Position numbers and translations under genes: made by a program. DNA of 41,170 bases from NCBI GenBank assembly GCA_900551665.1, contig URWW01000015.1, positions 1 to 41,170 on the forward strand. The letters run 5' to 3'. How positions within the stretch are numbered: position 1 is the stretch's first letter; each line of letters opens with the position of its first letter. The notes below the pieces were generated by a model that was not told where the DNA came from, did not search any database, and saw only the letters and a list, made by a program, of their open reading frames with translations. This DNA comes from an uncultured Collinsella sp. GTDB taxonomy: Bacteria > Actinomycetota > Coriobacteriia > Coriobacteriales > Coriobacteriaceae. Shown here piece by piece: positions 16,606 through 25,617 of the stretch.

Positions 16606-17871
16606 TTACGCGAGGGCCGAGGCGCCCGACCCCCAGACGTATTTTTGGAATTTCGAAATCTGGTGGTAGTAATTCACAGCGGCCCAGAACTTCTGGGGCA
16701 GGGCCTCCCGATTCCAGAACAGGGGGAACTGGGCGGTCCCGTCCTTGAACGCCGCGAGTACCCGGGCGCGGATATCGGGGTCGGCGACCGACTTCTTCAC
16801 GACGTAGGGCGGGACCGTCGTGTAGACGAACGGCTCGTCCGTCTTGACCTCGGTCATCGGGGTCCCCATCAGCACGTCGTCGACCTGGACCTTTGCAAAA
16901 TTCACGCCGGCCTGCCAAGCGAAGAACGAGCTGCGGCCCGGACGCGTGTTGATCTCGAAAAAGCGGTAGGAACCGTCGCGCTCGTCGAATTTCACATCGA
17001 AGTTCGCCATGCCGTGATATCCGACGTGCTTCATGAAGCGTGCGGCGTCCTCCAGCACGCGCTGGTTGCGCTCCGGGATGATGACGGCCGGATTGCCGAT
17101 GGCGGTCGGAGAGTGGTCCTCGAGCACCACGCGCCCGCCGCACATGAAAACGGGATCCGCATTGGAATCGGTGTATGCGGACAAGATCCGGATCTGCGTG
17201 TCATCGCCGGGAATGAATTCCTGCACGATCAGGGAGCGGTCATAAGACGAGGCCTTGAGATCCTCGAAGACCTTCTCGAGTTCGCCGCGGTCCTGGATGA
17301 GAAAGACCTTCTTCTTGTTCGGGATGTCCGCGTAGTGATACGCCGCGGAGTTGGAGGGCTTGGCGATCAGGGGATACGCCATGCCGCCGTCGTCGAACGC
17401 GGCGTCGGGATCGGAGCAATCGAGATAGACGGTCTTGGGATACGGGATGCCGATCTCCTCGCAGATGCGATAGAAGTTCTCCTTTTGGGTGATCTCGTCC
17501 AACAGGTCGAAATCGATGTAGGGAACGTAATATCGCTCCTCGAGCAGGGGCTTGTTCCGGGAAATGAGACGGGCGTAATGATCGCCACAGCCCACGAGGA
17601 AGGGAACTTTGCCCGATGCGATCAGCCCGTCGCCCAGAACCTCGAGCTCCCGCAGGAGCACCCGCTCCTCATCGAGGCCATCCACGACCCGGTAGTCCGC
17701 GAAGCGGCTGCACGAATGGGTCTTGATGTCCGCGGACGCGAGCACGATGGATTTGACGGAGTACGCCTCCCAGAAACAGCGGATATAGGCATAGCCGCAA
17801 AAATCCGCGCCGATGATGACGGGCTGGAGAACCTTGGGGAGGTCTTGCTCGTCAGGTGCAGTCGGTCTCAT
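16606..17871 (-). CDS. ATP-grasp carboxylate-amine ligase, probable D-aspartate ligase
   Basis: The 421-aa protein is an ATP-grasp ligase of the COG3919 type. Visible parts are an N-terminal Rossmann-like start (VIIGADFCGYAYIR), FLVGCGDHYARLI, the ATP-grasp lysine region YPLIAKPSNS, and the metal-binding RFFEINTRPGRSS. Enterococcus faecium uses a ligase of this group to add D-Asp to peptidoglycan. The divergent neighbour is an Asp/Glu racemase (18009), which would supply the D-Asp, and Collinsella is reported to have an Orn-Asp cross-bridge. The role is therefore a well-supported inference. The ATG at 17871 follows GAAGGG; the frame is open for 114 bp more upstream without a better site. The 137 bp to the racemase must hold both promoters; I see no convincing boxes. 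Confidence 0.75.
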   Translation of the reverse strand: MRPTAPDEQDLPKVLQPVIIGADFCGYAYIRCFWEAYSVKSIVLASADIKTHSCSRFADYRVVDGLDEERVLLRELEVLGDGLIASGKVPFLVGCGDHYARLISRNKPLLEERYYVPYIDFDLLDEITQKENFYRICEEIGIPYPKTVYLDCSDPDAAFDDGGMAYPLIAKPSNSAAYHYADIPNKKKVFLIQDRGELEKVFEDLKASSYDRSLIVQEFIPGDDTQIRILSAYTDSNADPVFMCGGRVVLEDHSPTAIGNPAVIIPERNQRVLEDAARFMKHVGYHGMANFDVKFDERDGSYRFFEINTRPGRSSFFAWQAGVNFAKVQVDDVLMGTPMTEVKTDEPFVYTTVPPYVVKKSVADPDIRARVLAAFKDGTAQFPLFWNREALPQKFWAAVNYYHQISKFQKYVWGSGASALA

Positions 17872-18008
17872 GCGATCAATCCCTTCGTTATAATGAAAAG
17901 CCCGAAGCTTCGCCATAGGCGATGAACGCTCAAATTTTACTCGCTCAAGCCGATCGGCCGGAGCGCGACCCAAACAATCAATCAATAAGACAATTCGGGA
18001 GCGAACAC

Positions 18009-18731
18009 ATGCAGAAACCCGTACTTGGCATACTCGGCGGCGTCGGGCCCCTGGCGACGGCGTATTTCATGGAGCTCATCATCCAGAAGACCCCGGCCGA
18101 GCGGGACCAGGACAACATCCCGATGATCGTGTTCAACGACCCCCAGATCCCGGACCGCACGGCCTTCATCCTCGACAAGACGCAGCCCGATCCGCTGCCC
18201 GAGATGAAGAACGTCGCTCTCTGGCTCGAGGAGGCCGGCGCGGATTACATCGCCATCCCGTGCAACACCGCGCATTACTTCCACGAGCAGATCGCCGAGG
18301 CGACCTCCATCCCCGTTCTGAACATCATGAAGGAGACCACCGAGCGCATCGTCGAGACCTATGGGGCGGGTGCGACGATCGGCCTCCTGGCAACCGACGG
18401 GACGCTCTCATCCGGCGTGTTCCAGGAATATCTGTCCAATGCCGGCCTCAAGGTCGCGTTGCCGTCCGCCGAGGACCAGCGCGAGATCGTCATGCCGCTC
18501 ATCTACGACCGCATCAAGCGCAACCTCCCCTACGATTCCGGGGAGTTCTTCGACCTCGCCGAGCGCATGCATCGCGACGGCTGCGAGGCGGTCATCGTCG
18601 GGTGCACCGAGCTCTCCGTCGCATATCAGGACCTTGACGATCCACCCAGTTACCTCGTCGACGCGATGGACGTCCTCGCCGAGCGCTGCGTCGACTACCA
18701 TTTCGAACGTCGGGACGAAAAGACGCTCTAA
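18009..18731 (+). CDS. aspartate/glutamate racemase family protein, probable aspartate racemase
   Basis: The 240-aa enzyme begins with GILGGVGPLAT, typical of the aspartate racemase branch, and has both catalytic cysteines: C85 in PCNTAH and C199 in VGCTELS. It should interconvert L- and D-aspartate without a cofactor. It is the main plus-strand gene in this area and is divergent from the ATP-grasp ligase, a pairing known from the D-Asp bridge system of Enterococcus. The ATG at 18009 follows a GGGAG site. Its TAA overlaps the TAG of the convergent murJ gene. Glutamate racemase (MurI) is less likely because MurI has a different N-terminal sequence. Confidence 0.85.
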   Translation: MQKPVLGILGGVGPLATAYFMELIIQKTPAERDQDNIPMIVFNDPQIPDRTAFILDKTQPDPLPEMKNVALWLEEAGADYIAIPCNTAHYFHEQIAEATSIPVLNIMKETTERIVETYGAGATIGLLATDGTLSSGVFQEYLSNAGLKVALPSAEDQREIVMPLIYDRIKRNLPYDSGEFFDLAERMHRDGCEAVIVGCTELSVAYQDLDDPPSYLVDAMDVLAERCVDYHFERRDEKTL

Positions 18732-20506
18732 CGCCGCGTGAAGCGCCCCGCGATCGAGCGGATGACCTTCGCCTCGGGGACCTTGAGGACGACGGCGGCG
18801 CCGAAGGTCACCGCGAGCGACAGGATGCCCGAAGCCGCGATATAGCCGAGCGTCCTGAGCACCGACCCCTCCAGGGAGCCGAAGGCCGCCTCGAGGGCCC
18901 ACATGCCGCCCGCGCCGACGGCCGCCCCGAGGCCGCCCAAGACGAGGCCGGCGACCGCGCCGCCCGCGATCCTGCGGAGGCACATCCCGCCCAGCCTCCT
19001 GCGCAGCCAGGCGATCGAAAAGACGTTCAGAGTCACGTAGTACGCGAGCGTCGAGAGCGCGATCGCGGGCATCCCGCCGCGGAGGACGATGCCCGCGACC
19101 AGGATGAAGGCGACCTGGGCTATGGCGGAATACAGGCAGTACCTGCTATACGGCCGCATGTCCATCAATGCGGAGAAGCTCTTCTGCATGAGTGCGAAGG
19201 TGCCGTACAGGGGCAGGGATATCGCGAGGTAGCGCAGGAAGTCCGACACGAGCGCCACGCCGTCGAGGTCGAACTTCCCCGTGCAGTACACCATGCTGAG
19301 CGGGTAGCTGTACACCATAAGGTACATCGCGAAGGGAATCAGGAAGAAGAGCATCTGGGACACGCCGTTGGCGATCCCCTCGCGGACGCTGTCCTCATCG
19401 CCCGCCTGGACATCGCGGCTCAACTCGGTGTACAGCGCCGTCGACAGGGAGGCCGCGATCAGGGCGTAAGGCAGGGTGTACCACAGCCTCGCGTACGCGA
19501 TGACGGACGGGCCCGTCTCGGGCTGGACATAGAGCGCGGCCGCGTTGGTGACCGAAGTGCTGACGAACATGCACACCGTGGCGAGCAGGGTCGGAACGCC
19601 CAGGGCCAGCGTGCGGCGCAGCGCGGGGTCATGCCAATCGATGTGGATGCGGGGATGGACGCCGTGCTTGGCGAGCGCGGGGATCTGGCATGCCATCTGG
19701 ATGAACACGCCCAGGGTGGTCCCCGCCGCGATGACGACGACGCCCGCGGTCGGATTCAGGGACGACACGGGGCCGTACAGCGCGAAGCTGGCGATGACGA
19801 TCACGTTGTTCAGCACGGGGGCGAACGTCGACCAGAAGTAATCGCGATGCGCGTTGAGGACGCCCGAATAAACGGACCCCAACCCATATAGGAGGATCTG
19901 GATGGCGAAGAAGCGGAAGAGGAACGACGCGGTTTCCAAACCCGCGGAACCACCGCTCATGAACGCCTGGGTCCAGATGAAGGCGGGCGCGAAGACCGTG
20001 CCCAGCAGCGAGATGCCGCCCAAGACGAGCAGCAGGATTCCGAGCAGGTTGCCGACGTAGTCGTTTGCGGCGGCGTTGCCCCGCTCGCGACGGACCTCCA
20101 TATAGACCGGGAGGAACGCGGTGACGAGCATGCCGCCCATCACGAGCTCGTAGAGCATATTGGGGAGATTGTTGGCGACCTGGTAAGCGGACGAGAGAGA
20201 GGACATGCCGATCGCGGCGGCCATCGCCCACGTTCGGACAAAGCCCGTCACCCTCGAGACGATCGTGAGGACCGTCATGAGGCCCGCGGAACGTCCGACG
20301 CTCTCGTAATCGGAGACCGTCATGTCATCTGCCGGAGAAGACCCGGATCGGGTGGAACCGTCGTCGTCGGCGAAACGGCCCGTCGTCGCCGTGTCGCCGG
20401 CGGACTTGAAATGCGCTCCCCCGCGACGGCCGGTGAGCGCGAGCGCCCGGCCATCGGAAGGGGACCTGAAATGCGCGCCGCCGCAGCGGTCGTCGACCTT
20501 GCTCAT
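18728..20506 (-). CDS. murJ: MurJ-type lipid II flippase (MviN family)
   Basis: The 592-aa membrane protein has the MurJ fold, with about 14 helices after a soluble start. Family marks are SRVTGFVRTWAMAAAIG near residue 80, YQVANNLPNMLYELVMGGMLVTAF, and SYPLSMV later. MurJ moves lipid II across the membrane for peptidoglycan assembly. I take the ATG at 20506; it yields a polar, Gly/Arg/Ser-rich cytoplasmic extension of about 65 residues that includes two GGAHF(R/K)S repeats. A start at the ATG of MTVSDYES, just before the first helix, is also possible and would remove them. A strong terminator precedes the gene, so its promoter should lie within 20507-20643. Confidence 0.9.
   Translation of the reverse strand: MSKVDDRCGGAHFRSPSDGRALALTGRRGGAHFKSAGDTATTGRFADDDGSTRSGSSPADDMTVSDYESVGRSAGLMTVLTIVSRVTGFVRTWAMAAAIGMSSLSSAYQVANNLPNMLYELVMGGMLVTAFLPVYMEVRRERGNAAANDYVGNLLGILLLVLGGISLLGTVFAPAFIWTQAFMSGGSAGLETASFLFRFFAIQILLYGLGSVYSGVLNAHRDYFWSTFAPVLNNVIVIASFALYGPVSSLNPTAGVVVIAAGTTLGVFIQMACQIPALAKHGVHPRIHIDWHDPALRRTLALGVPTLLATVCMFVSTSVTNAAALYVQPETGPSVIAYARLWYTLPYALIAASLSTALYTELSRDVQAGDEDSVREGIANGVSQMLFFLIPFAMYLMVYSYPLSMVYCTGKFDLDGVALVSDFLRYLAISLPLYGTFALMQKSFSALMDMRPYSRYCLYSAIAQVAFILVAGIVLRGGMPAIALSTLAYYVTLNVFSIAWLRRRLGGMCLRRIAGGAVAGLVLGGLGAAVGAGGMWALEAAFGSLEGSVLRTLGYIAASGILSLAVTFGAAVVLKVPEAKVIRSIAGRFTRR
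20402..20489. repeat. two 28-bp imperfect direct repeats, 60 bp apart
   Basis: Copies at 20402-20429 and 20462-20489 match at 23 of 28 bases with a period of exactly 60 bp (20 codons). If murJ starts at 20506 they encode GGAHFRS and GGAHFKS in its cytoplasmic extension. If it starts later they lie in the leader. Confidence 0.7.
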
Positions 20507-20643
20507 CCGTTGCCCATCCCTATCAACCCTCACATCGGGGAGCCGGCCGAAACGACCGCCGGCCCGTTCCCCCCTCTTTGCCGATCGCCCTTCATGCGCC
20601 GACTGGGCGTGCCGGATTTCCACCGCCCGCCGACCGCAAACCG

Positions 20644-20688
20644 AAAAGGCCCGGCCCTGCGTCACCGAAGTCGTCGCAGGGCCGGGCC
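20644..20688 (-). terminator. Rho-independent terminator between the second NlpC/P60 gene and murJ
   Basis: A perfect 14-bp stem (20648-20661 with 20675-20688) with a 13-nt loop is followed by TTTT and a further T tract on the minus strand, 54 bp after the hydrolase stop. Confidence 0.88.
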
Positions 20689-20741
20689 GTCGCCGAGACA
20701 TCTCGACCGTCGAATCGAGAATCACCCCGAAGACTCGGGAG

Positions 20742-21878
20742 TTAGAAGTTGCCGCCACCCAAGAAGGCGCCGAAATAGACCATCTTGGTCGTGCTGGCGC
20801 CGACGCCGGGTCGACGGGCGCCGTAGCAGTTGCCGTTGCCGACGTAGAAGGCGACATGCCCGGGGAAGAACACGAGGTCGCCGTACTGAAGCTCGCTGAT
20901 CTTCGTGGTGAAGCGACCCCTGCGCTGAAGGGCGGCGAGCTGAGCGCTGCTGTCACGAGGGATCGAGACGCCGATCTGAGCGTAGGAGTACATGGTGAGA
21001 CCGGAGCAGTCGAAGCCCTCCTCGGGGGAATCGCCGCCCCAGACGTACGGGCTGCCCTCGTAACGGAGCGCGACGTTGAGGGCCGCGGCGCCGACGGTGC
21101 TGACGCCGCCGTTACCGCCCCCCGAGTTGCCCCCACCGGAGTTTCCTCCACCCTGCGAGGGCGGAGGAGTGGGAACAGGGTCGGGGGTGGAGGGAGCCGT
21201 GTCCGTCTGCCCGCCGCCCTGGCTGCCGGCGCCCGTGCCGATGCCGGGGGCGCTGTTGTCCTGAGCGGAGTTCATGCCCTGCTGCAGGGCCTCGTTCGCC
21301 GCCGCCTCCGCAGCGAGCTGCTCCTGGAGCTGCGCATCGAGGGAGGCAACCACCGCGGCAGCTCGGGCCTGGTTCTCGGCCTGCTCCTCCAGGCGCTTGT
21401 TCGCGCTGTCCATGGCGGCCTGCTGGTCGCTCTGCTGCTTCTCCAGGTCGCCCTGGAGCTCCTTGACCTCGCCGATGAGCTCGGCCTGGGCATCGGACAC
21501 CTTGTTCGCGTAATACAGGCGGGAGAGCATATCGCTCAAGCTCGTGGAGTTCACGATCACCTTGGTGAGGGACACGCCCCCCTCTTTGTATCCGAGGGAG
21601 GTGTAACCCGCGAGCTCATCCTTGGCGGCGTTGAGCTTGGCCGAGGTCTCCTCGATCTCCTTGACCGTACTCTGCAGCTCGGTGCTGAGCACGGAGATCT
21701 CGTTGTTGATCGCCGCATACTCGGTGCCGATCTGCTCGAGCTCGGCGCGGGCGGATGCCAGGTCGGAGCTCAGGTCGGCATATGCGGGGACGGGAACGGA
21801 GGTCGCCATGATGGCGCACGTGAGTCCCGCGATGACGGCGCAGCGGGCACCGAAAGAAGGGCTGCGGTGGATCCTCAT
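20742..21878 (-). CDS. secreted coiled-coil NlpC/P60-domain protein, copy 2
   Basis: The 378-aa protein has a signal peptide (cut probably at AYA-DL, residue 34), a coiled coil (about 36-200), a Gly/Pro/Ser linker (205-260, with GGGNS repeats) and a C-terminal NlpC/P60 domain. The nucleophile is present (C291 in FDCSGL), as is the histidine (H341 in PGHVAFYVG). The position that carries His, Asn, Gln or Glu in active enzymes is glycine (G353 in CYGAR), so activity may be weak or need another residue. The ATG at 21878 follows AAAGGA. It resembles the protein at 15387-16499 in layout but not closely in sequence. Confidence 0.88.
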   Translation of the reverse strand: MRIHRSPSFGARCAVIAGLTCAIMATSVPVPAYADLSSDLASARAELEQIGTEYAAINNEISVLSTELQSTVKEIEETSAKLNAAKDELAGYTSLGYKEGGVSLTKVIVNSTSLSDMLSRLYYANKVSDAQAELIGEVKELQGDLEKQQSDQQAAMDSANKRLEEQAENQARAAAVVASLDAQLQEQLAAEAAANEALQQGMNSAQDNSAPGIGTGAGSQGGGQTDTAPSTPDPVPTPPPSQGGGNSGGGNSGGGNGGVSTVGAAALNVALRYEGSPYVWGGDSPEEGFDCSGLTMYSYAQIGVSIPRDSSAQLAALQRRGRFTTKISELQYGDLVFFPGHVAFYVGNGNCYGARRPGVGASTTKMVYFGAFLGGGNF

Positions 21879-21928
21879 ATGCGAGTCCTTTCGCGAACCG
21901 GGAATGTGAACAAAAAACTACGTTCAAT

Positions 21929-21934
21929 ATTGTA
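21929..21934 (-). promoter_or_regulatory. candidate -10 box for the second NlpC/P60 gene
   Basis: TACAAT on the minus strand lies 50 bp before the ATG; the best -35 (TTGAAG) is 19 bp upstream of it, a long spacing. The rest of the 200 bp before the gene shows nothing else I can name. Confidence 0.4.
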
Positions 21935-22078
21935 TGGGGGAGGCGGTGATGCCCTTCAATTCTCACAGAACGTACAGGGAACTCTCAAGGTCAGCTTGAA
22001 CCTGAACCCCTGCTCATACGCCCTGTGGAATTGCCCCGAGCGGACAGGTTCGGTCCCAGTTGGAGCGCGACGGGCCCT

Positions 22079-22582
22079 TCATCGTCTCGGTCGGCAGATG
22101 TCCGCGGTAACGGCACCGACGCAGGCCAGCAGCTCGTCGACCGGAACCTCGAGTTGGATCCCACGGCGGCCGCCCGACACGTAGATCGCATCGTAGAGCA
22201 CGCACGACTCATCGAACACCGTCGGGAAGGGCCGTTTCATCCCGATGGGCGAGCAGCCGCCGCGCACATATCCGGTCACCGCGGCCAACCGCTTGGTGGG
22301 AAGCATCTCGAGCGACTTCTCGCCCACGGCTTTCGCGGCGGCCTTGAAATCGAGCTCCTCGGCGACGGGCACGCAACAGACCACGTGGTTTCCGCCGGGG
22401 CTCACCGTGACGAGCGTCTTGAAGCCCCGGCCCGGGTCCTCCCCCAGTTGCGCGGCGATCGCCTCGCCCAAACCGCGCGCCTCCTCGCCGTCGTCCTCAT
22501 AGGTGTGCAGGACATACGGCACGCCCTTGCGCTCGAGTTCGCGCATGGCGTTCGTCTTCTGAACTTTGGGCGCTTTGGCCAT
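22079..22582 (-). CDS. ybaK: YbaK/EbsC-type aminoacyl-tRNA deacylase (Cys-tRNA(Pro) deacylase)
   Basis: The 167-aa protein is a single YbaK-fold domain, the usual length. Marks are KTNAMRELERKGVPYVLHTY at the start, the FKTLV lysine segment near residue 54 that is needed for catalysis, and GYVRGGCSPIGMK. YbaK hydrolyses Cys wrongly attached to tRNA-Pro by prolyl-tRNA synthetase, working as a free-standing editing factor in the cytoplasm. It lies 75 bp after uvrA on the same strand and may be read from the same transcript; AAGGAGGGG precedes the ATG. Confidence 0.93.
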   Translation of the reverse strand: MAKAPKVQKTNAMRELERKGVPYVLHTYEDDGEEARGLGEAIAAQLGEDPGRGFKTLVTVSPGGNHVVCCVPVAEELDFKAAAKAVGEKSLEMLPTKRLAAVTGYVRGGCSPIGMKRPFPTVFDESCVLYDAIYVSGGRRGIQLEVPVDELLACVGAVTADICRPRR

Positions 22583-22657
22583 GGGGCATCGACCCCCTCC
22601 TTTTTCATCGGGCGCGACGGTACTGGGCCCGGGGGGCCGGACGCCCGGCCCATCTCC

Positions 22658-25540
22658 CTACTCTTCCGCGGTCCCCGAGGACATCCGCGCTCGATCGCGT
22701 TCGAGCAAAGGCGCCAGGAACTTGCCGGTATAGCTCTTCTTGCAGGCGGCGACCTTCTCGGGCGTGCCGGAGACCACGATGCGACCGCCGCCATCGCCGC
22801 CCTCGGGTCCGAGGTCGATGATACGGTCGGCGACCTTGATCACGTCGAGATTGTGCTCGATCACCAGCACCGTGTTCCCCGCGTCCACCAAGCGCTGCAG
22901 CACGTCGACGAGCTGGCGCACGTCCTCGAAGTGCAAACCCGTGGTGGGCTCGTCCAGGATGTAGAACGTCTTGCCCGTCTGCTTGCGGTGCAGCTCCTTG
23001 GCGAGCTTCACTCGCTGGGCCTCACCGCCGGACAGCGTCGTCGCCGGCTGGCCCAGGCGCACGTAGCCGAGGCCGACGTCGTAGAGGGTCTGCAGCTTGC
23101 GCTTGATCTGCGGGATGTTGCCGAAAAACGCCAGGGCCTCGGTCACGGACATGTCGAGCACGTCGGCGATGGTCTTGTTGCGATAGCGCACCTCGAGCGT
23201 CTCGCGGTTGTAGCGCTTGCCGCCGCACACCTCGCACGGCACGTAGATGTCGGGCAGGAAGTGCATCTCAATCTTGATCTGACCGTCGCCCTTGCAGGCC
23301 TCGCAGCGACCGCCGGGGACGTTGAAGGAGAAGCGGCCCGGCGAGTAGCCGCGCGCCTTGGACTCGGGCACGCTCGCGAACAGCGCCCGCAGGTCGTCCC
23401 ACAGGCCGATATAGGTCGCCGGGTTGGAGCGGGGCGTGCGGCCGATCGGGCTCTGGTCGATGTCGATGACCTTGTCGATCTGGTCGATGCCCTCGATCGT
23501 CTTGTAGGGTCCCACGACGCGGGTCGAATTGTGCACCGCGTTGGTAAGGGCCGGTGCGATGGTGTCGGTCACCAGCGAGCTCTTGCCCGAACCGGAAACG
23601 CCCGTCACAACGGTGAGCGTGCCGAACTCGATCTCAGCCGTGACGTTATGCAAGTTGTTGGCCTTGGCGCCCGTGATCTTGAGGGCCCCGCGCCCGGGGT
23701 TGCGGCGCTCCTCGGGCAGGCGCACCATGCGGCGGCCGGAGAGATAGGCGCCCGTGAGCGAGTCAGGGCACGCCATGAGCTGCTCGGCCGTCCCCGCGCA
23801 CACCACCTTGCCCCCGTGCTCGCCGGCACCGGGACCCATGTCGACCACGTAATCGGCCGCGCGGATGGTGTCCTCGTCATGCTCGACCACGATCACGGTG
23901 TTGCCCAAATCGCGCAAGCGCTCGAGCGTGGCGATGAGCCGCTCGTTGTCGCGCTGATGCAGGCCGATGGAGGGCTCGTCCAGGATGTAGAGCACGCCCA
24001 TGAGGCCCGCGCCGATCTGGGTGGCCAAGCGGATGCGCTGGGCCTCGCCGCCGGAAAGCGTCGCGGAGGCGCGGTCGAGCGTGAGATAGTCCAGGCCGAC
24101 ATCGACCAGGAAGCGCAAGCGCTCGCCGATCTCCTTGACGATGGCGTGCCCGATGAAGGCCTCGCGCTCGGTGAGCTCGAGGGCGTCGAAGAACGCGAGG
24201 GACTCGCGACAGCTCATGCAGCAGACCTCGTAGATGGACTTGCCGCCAACCGTGACGGCGAGCATCTCGGGACGGAGGCGGGCGCCATGGCACGTGGAGC
24301 ACGGCTCTTCGCGAATATAACGCTCGAGCTTGGCCTTGGTGTTCTCGTTGGTCGTCTCGACATAGCGCTCGTACAGGATGTTGCGCACGCCGGCATACTT
24401 GGTGAACCAATGCGTGTCGCGCCCATCCTGCGTCTTGTAATCGACGCGCATCTTCTTATCGCCCAGGCCGTCGAGGAATATCTTGCGCACGCGCGCCGGC
24501 AGGTCCTTCCACGGCGTGGTGGGCTCGACTTTGAGGTGGATGCACAGGGCCCGAAAGATCTGCGGATAGTAATTCGATTTGCCGAAGAAGCTGCCGAACA
24601 CGCCCTCCTCGATGGAGAGGTTCGGATCCTCGATGAGGGCCTCGGCATCCACGACCTTTTTGAATCCCAGGCCGTCGCACTCCGGGCAGGCGCCATAGGG
24701 GGCGTTGAAGGAGAAGTCGCGCGGCTGCAGGTCATCGATGGAATGGCCGTGCTCGGGGCAAGCAAGCGCGAGCGAGTAGGTCAGGAGGTCTCCCTCGGCG
24801 CCCTCGGGGGCGTCCCGATCGGGCAGCAGGTACACGGACACGTTGCCGTGGGCGAGTTTGGTCGCCTGCTCGACCGACTCCGCGATGCGGCCCAGGCTCG
24901 TCTCGCGGATCACGATGCGGTCGACCACAACCTCGATGGTGTGCTTGAACTTCTTGTCGAGCTCGATGGTCTCGTCCAGGCTGCGGACCTCGCCGTCGAT
25001 GCGCACGCGTGAGAAACCCTCGGCCCGCAGGTCTTCGAGCAGCTTGACGAACTCGCCCTTGCGACCCTGCACCACCGGCGCGAGCACGAAGGCTCGACGA
25101 CCCTGACCGGCGGCGAGAATCTTGTCGGCAACCTGGTCGGTCGTCTGGCGCTCGATCTCACGGCCGCACTCCGGGCAATGGGGCACGCCGATGCGCGCAT
25201 AGAGCAGGCGCAGGTAATCGTAGATCTCGGTGACGGTGCCGACCGTGGAGCGCGGGTTTTTGGATGTGGTCTTCTGGTCGATGGAGACCGCTGGGGACAG
25301 GCCGTCGATCGAGTCGAGGTCGGGTTTGTCCATCTGGCCGAGGAACTGACGAGCGTAGCTCGAGAGGCTCTCGACATAGCGGCGCTGCCCCTCGGCGTAG
25401 ATGGTGTCGAAAGCGAGACTCGATTTACCGGAACCAGAGAGGCCGGTGATGACGACGAGCCGATCGCGCGGGATCTCGACGTCGACGTCCCGCAAATTGT
25501 GCTCGCGGGCGCCCTTGATGACGATGGAGGAATCGGACAT
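22658..25540 (-). CDS. uvrA: UvrABC excinuclease subunit A
   Basis: UvrA is the damage-sensing ATPase of nucleotide excision repair. The 960-aa protein has two ABC-type halves: Walker A GLSGSGKS (33-40) and GVSGSGKSS (about 648), two LSGGEAQR signatures, and ILDEPSIGLH and ILDEPTTGLH Walker B regions. The second zinc module is complete (CEAC...CEVCGGK). In the first, the pattern is CPEH...CPEC, so one zinc ligand is His rather than Cys. The length is normal. The ATG at 25540 follows AAGGA. Between it and the LPXTG gene is a 255-bp gap with a large palindrome and a terminator. I saw no clear LexA site in it. Confidence 0.96.
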   Translation of the reverse strand: MSDSSIVIKGAREHNLRDVDVEIPRDRLVVITGLSGSGKSSLAFDTIYAEGQRRYVESLSSYARQFLGQMDKPDLDSIDGLSPAVSIDQKTTSKNPRSTVGTVTEIYDYLRLLYARIGVPHCPECGREIERQTTDQVADKILAAGQGRRAFVLAPVVQGRKGEFVKLLEDLRAEGFSRVRIDGEVRSLDETIELDKKFKHTIEVVVDRIVIRETSLGRIAESVEQATKLAHGNVSVYLLPDRDAPEGAEGDLLTYSLALACPEHGHSIDDLQPRDFSFNAPYGACPECDGLGFKKVVDAEALIEDPNLSIEEGVFGSFFGKSNYYPQIFRALCIHLKVEPTTPWKDLPARVRKIFLDGLGDKKMRVDYKTQDGRDTHWFTKYAGVRNILYERYVETTNENTKAKLERYIREEPCSTCHGARLRPEMLAVTVGGKSIYEVCCMSCRESLAFFDALELTEREAFIGHAIVKEIGERLRFLVDVGLDYLTLDRASATLSGGEAQRIRLATQIGAGLMGVLYILDEPSIGLHQRDNERLIATLERLRDLGNTVIVVEHDEDTIRAADYVVDMGPGAGEHGGKVVCAGTAEQLMACPDSLTGAYLSGRRMVRLPEERRNPGRGALKITGAKANNLHNVTAEIEFGTLTVVTGVSGSGKSSLVTDTIAPALTNAVHNSTRVVGPYKTIEGIDQIDKVIDIDQSPIGRTPRSNPATYIGLWDDLRALFASVPESKARGYSPGRFSFNVPGGRCEACKGDGQIKIEMHFLPDIYVPCEVCGGKRYNRETLEVRYRNKTIADVLDMSVTEALAFFGNIPQIKRKLQTLYDVGLGYVRLGQPATTLSGGEAQRVKLAKELHRKQTGKTFYILDEPTTGLHFEDVRQLVDVLQRLVDAGNTVLVIEHNLDVIKVADRIIDLGPEGGDGGGRIVVSGTPEKVAACKKSYTGKFLAPLLERDRARMSSGTAEE

Positions 25541-25617
25541 GGACGGTCCTTATCTGACGCGAAATCGGATATGACTCATGGACACATTCGTATCCAACCC
25601 CTTAGTGTAGCGCCAAC

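Noticed and set aside
25541..25617. A possible LexA/SOS box before uvrA
   Set aside because: GGATAC-GAAT-GTGTCC at 25582-25597 is only an imperfect palindrome and does not fit the GAAC-N4-GTTC pattern of Gram-positive LexA sites.
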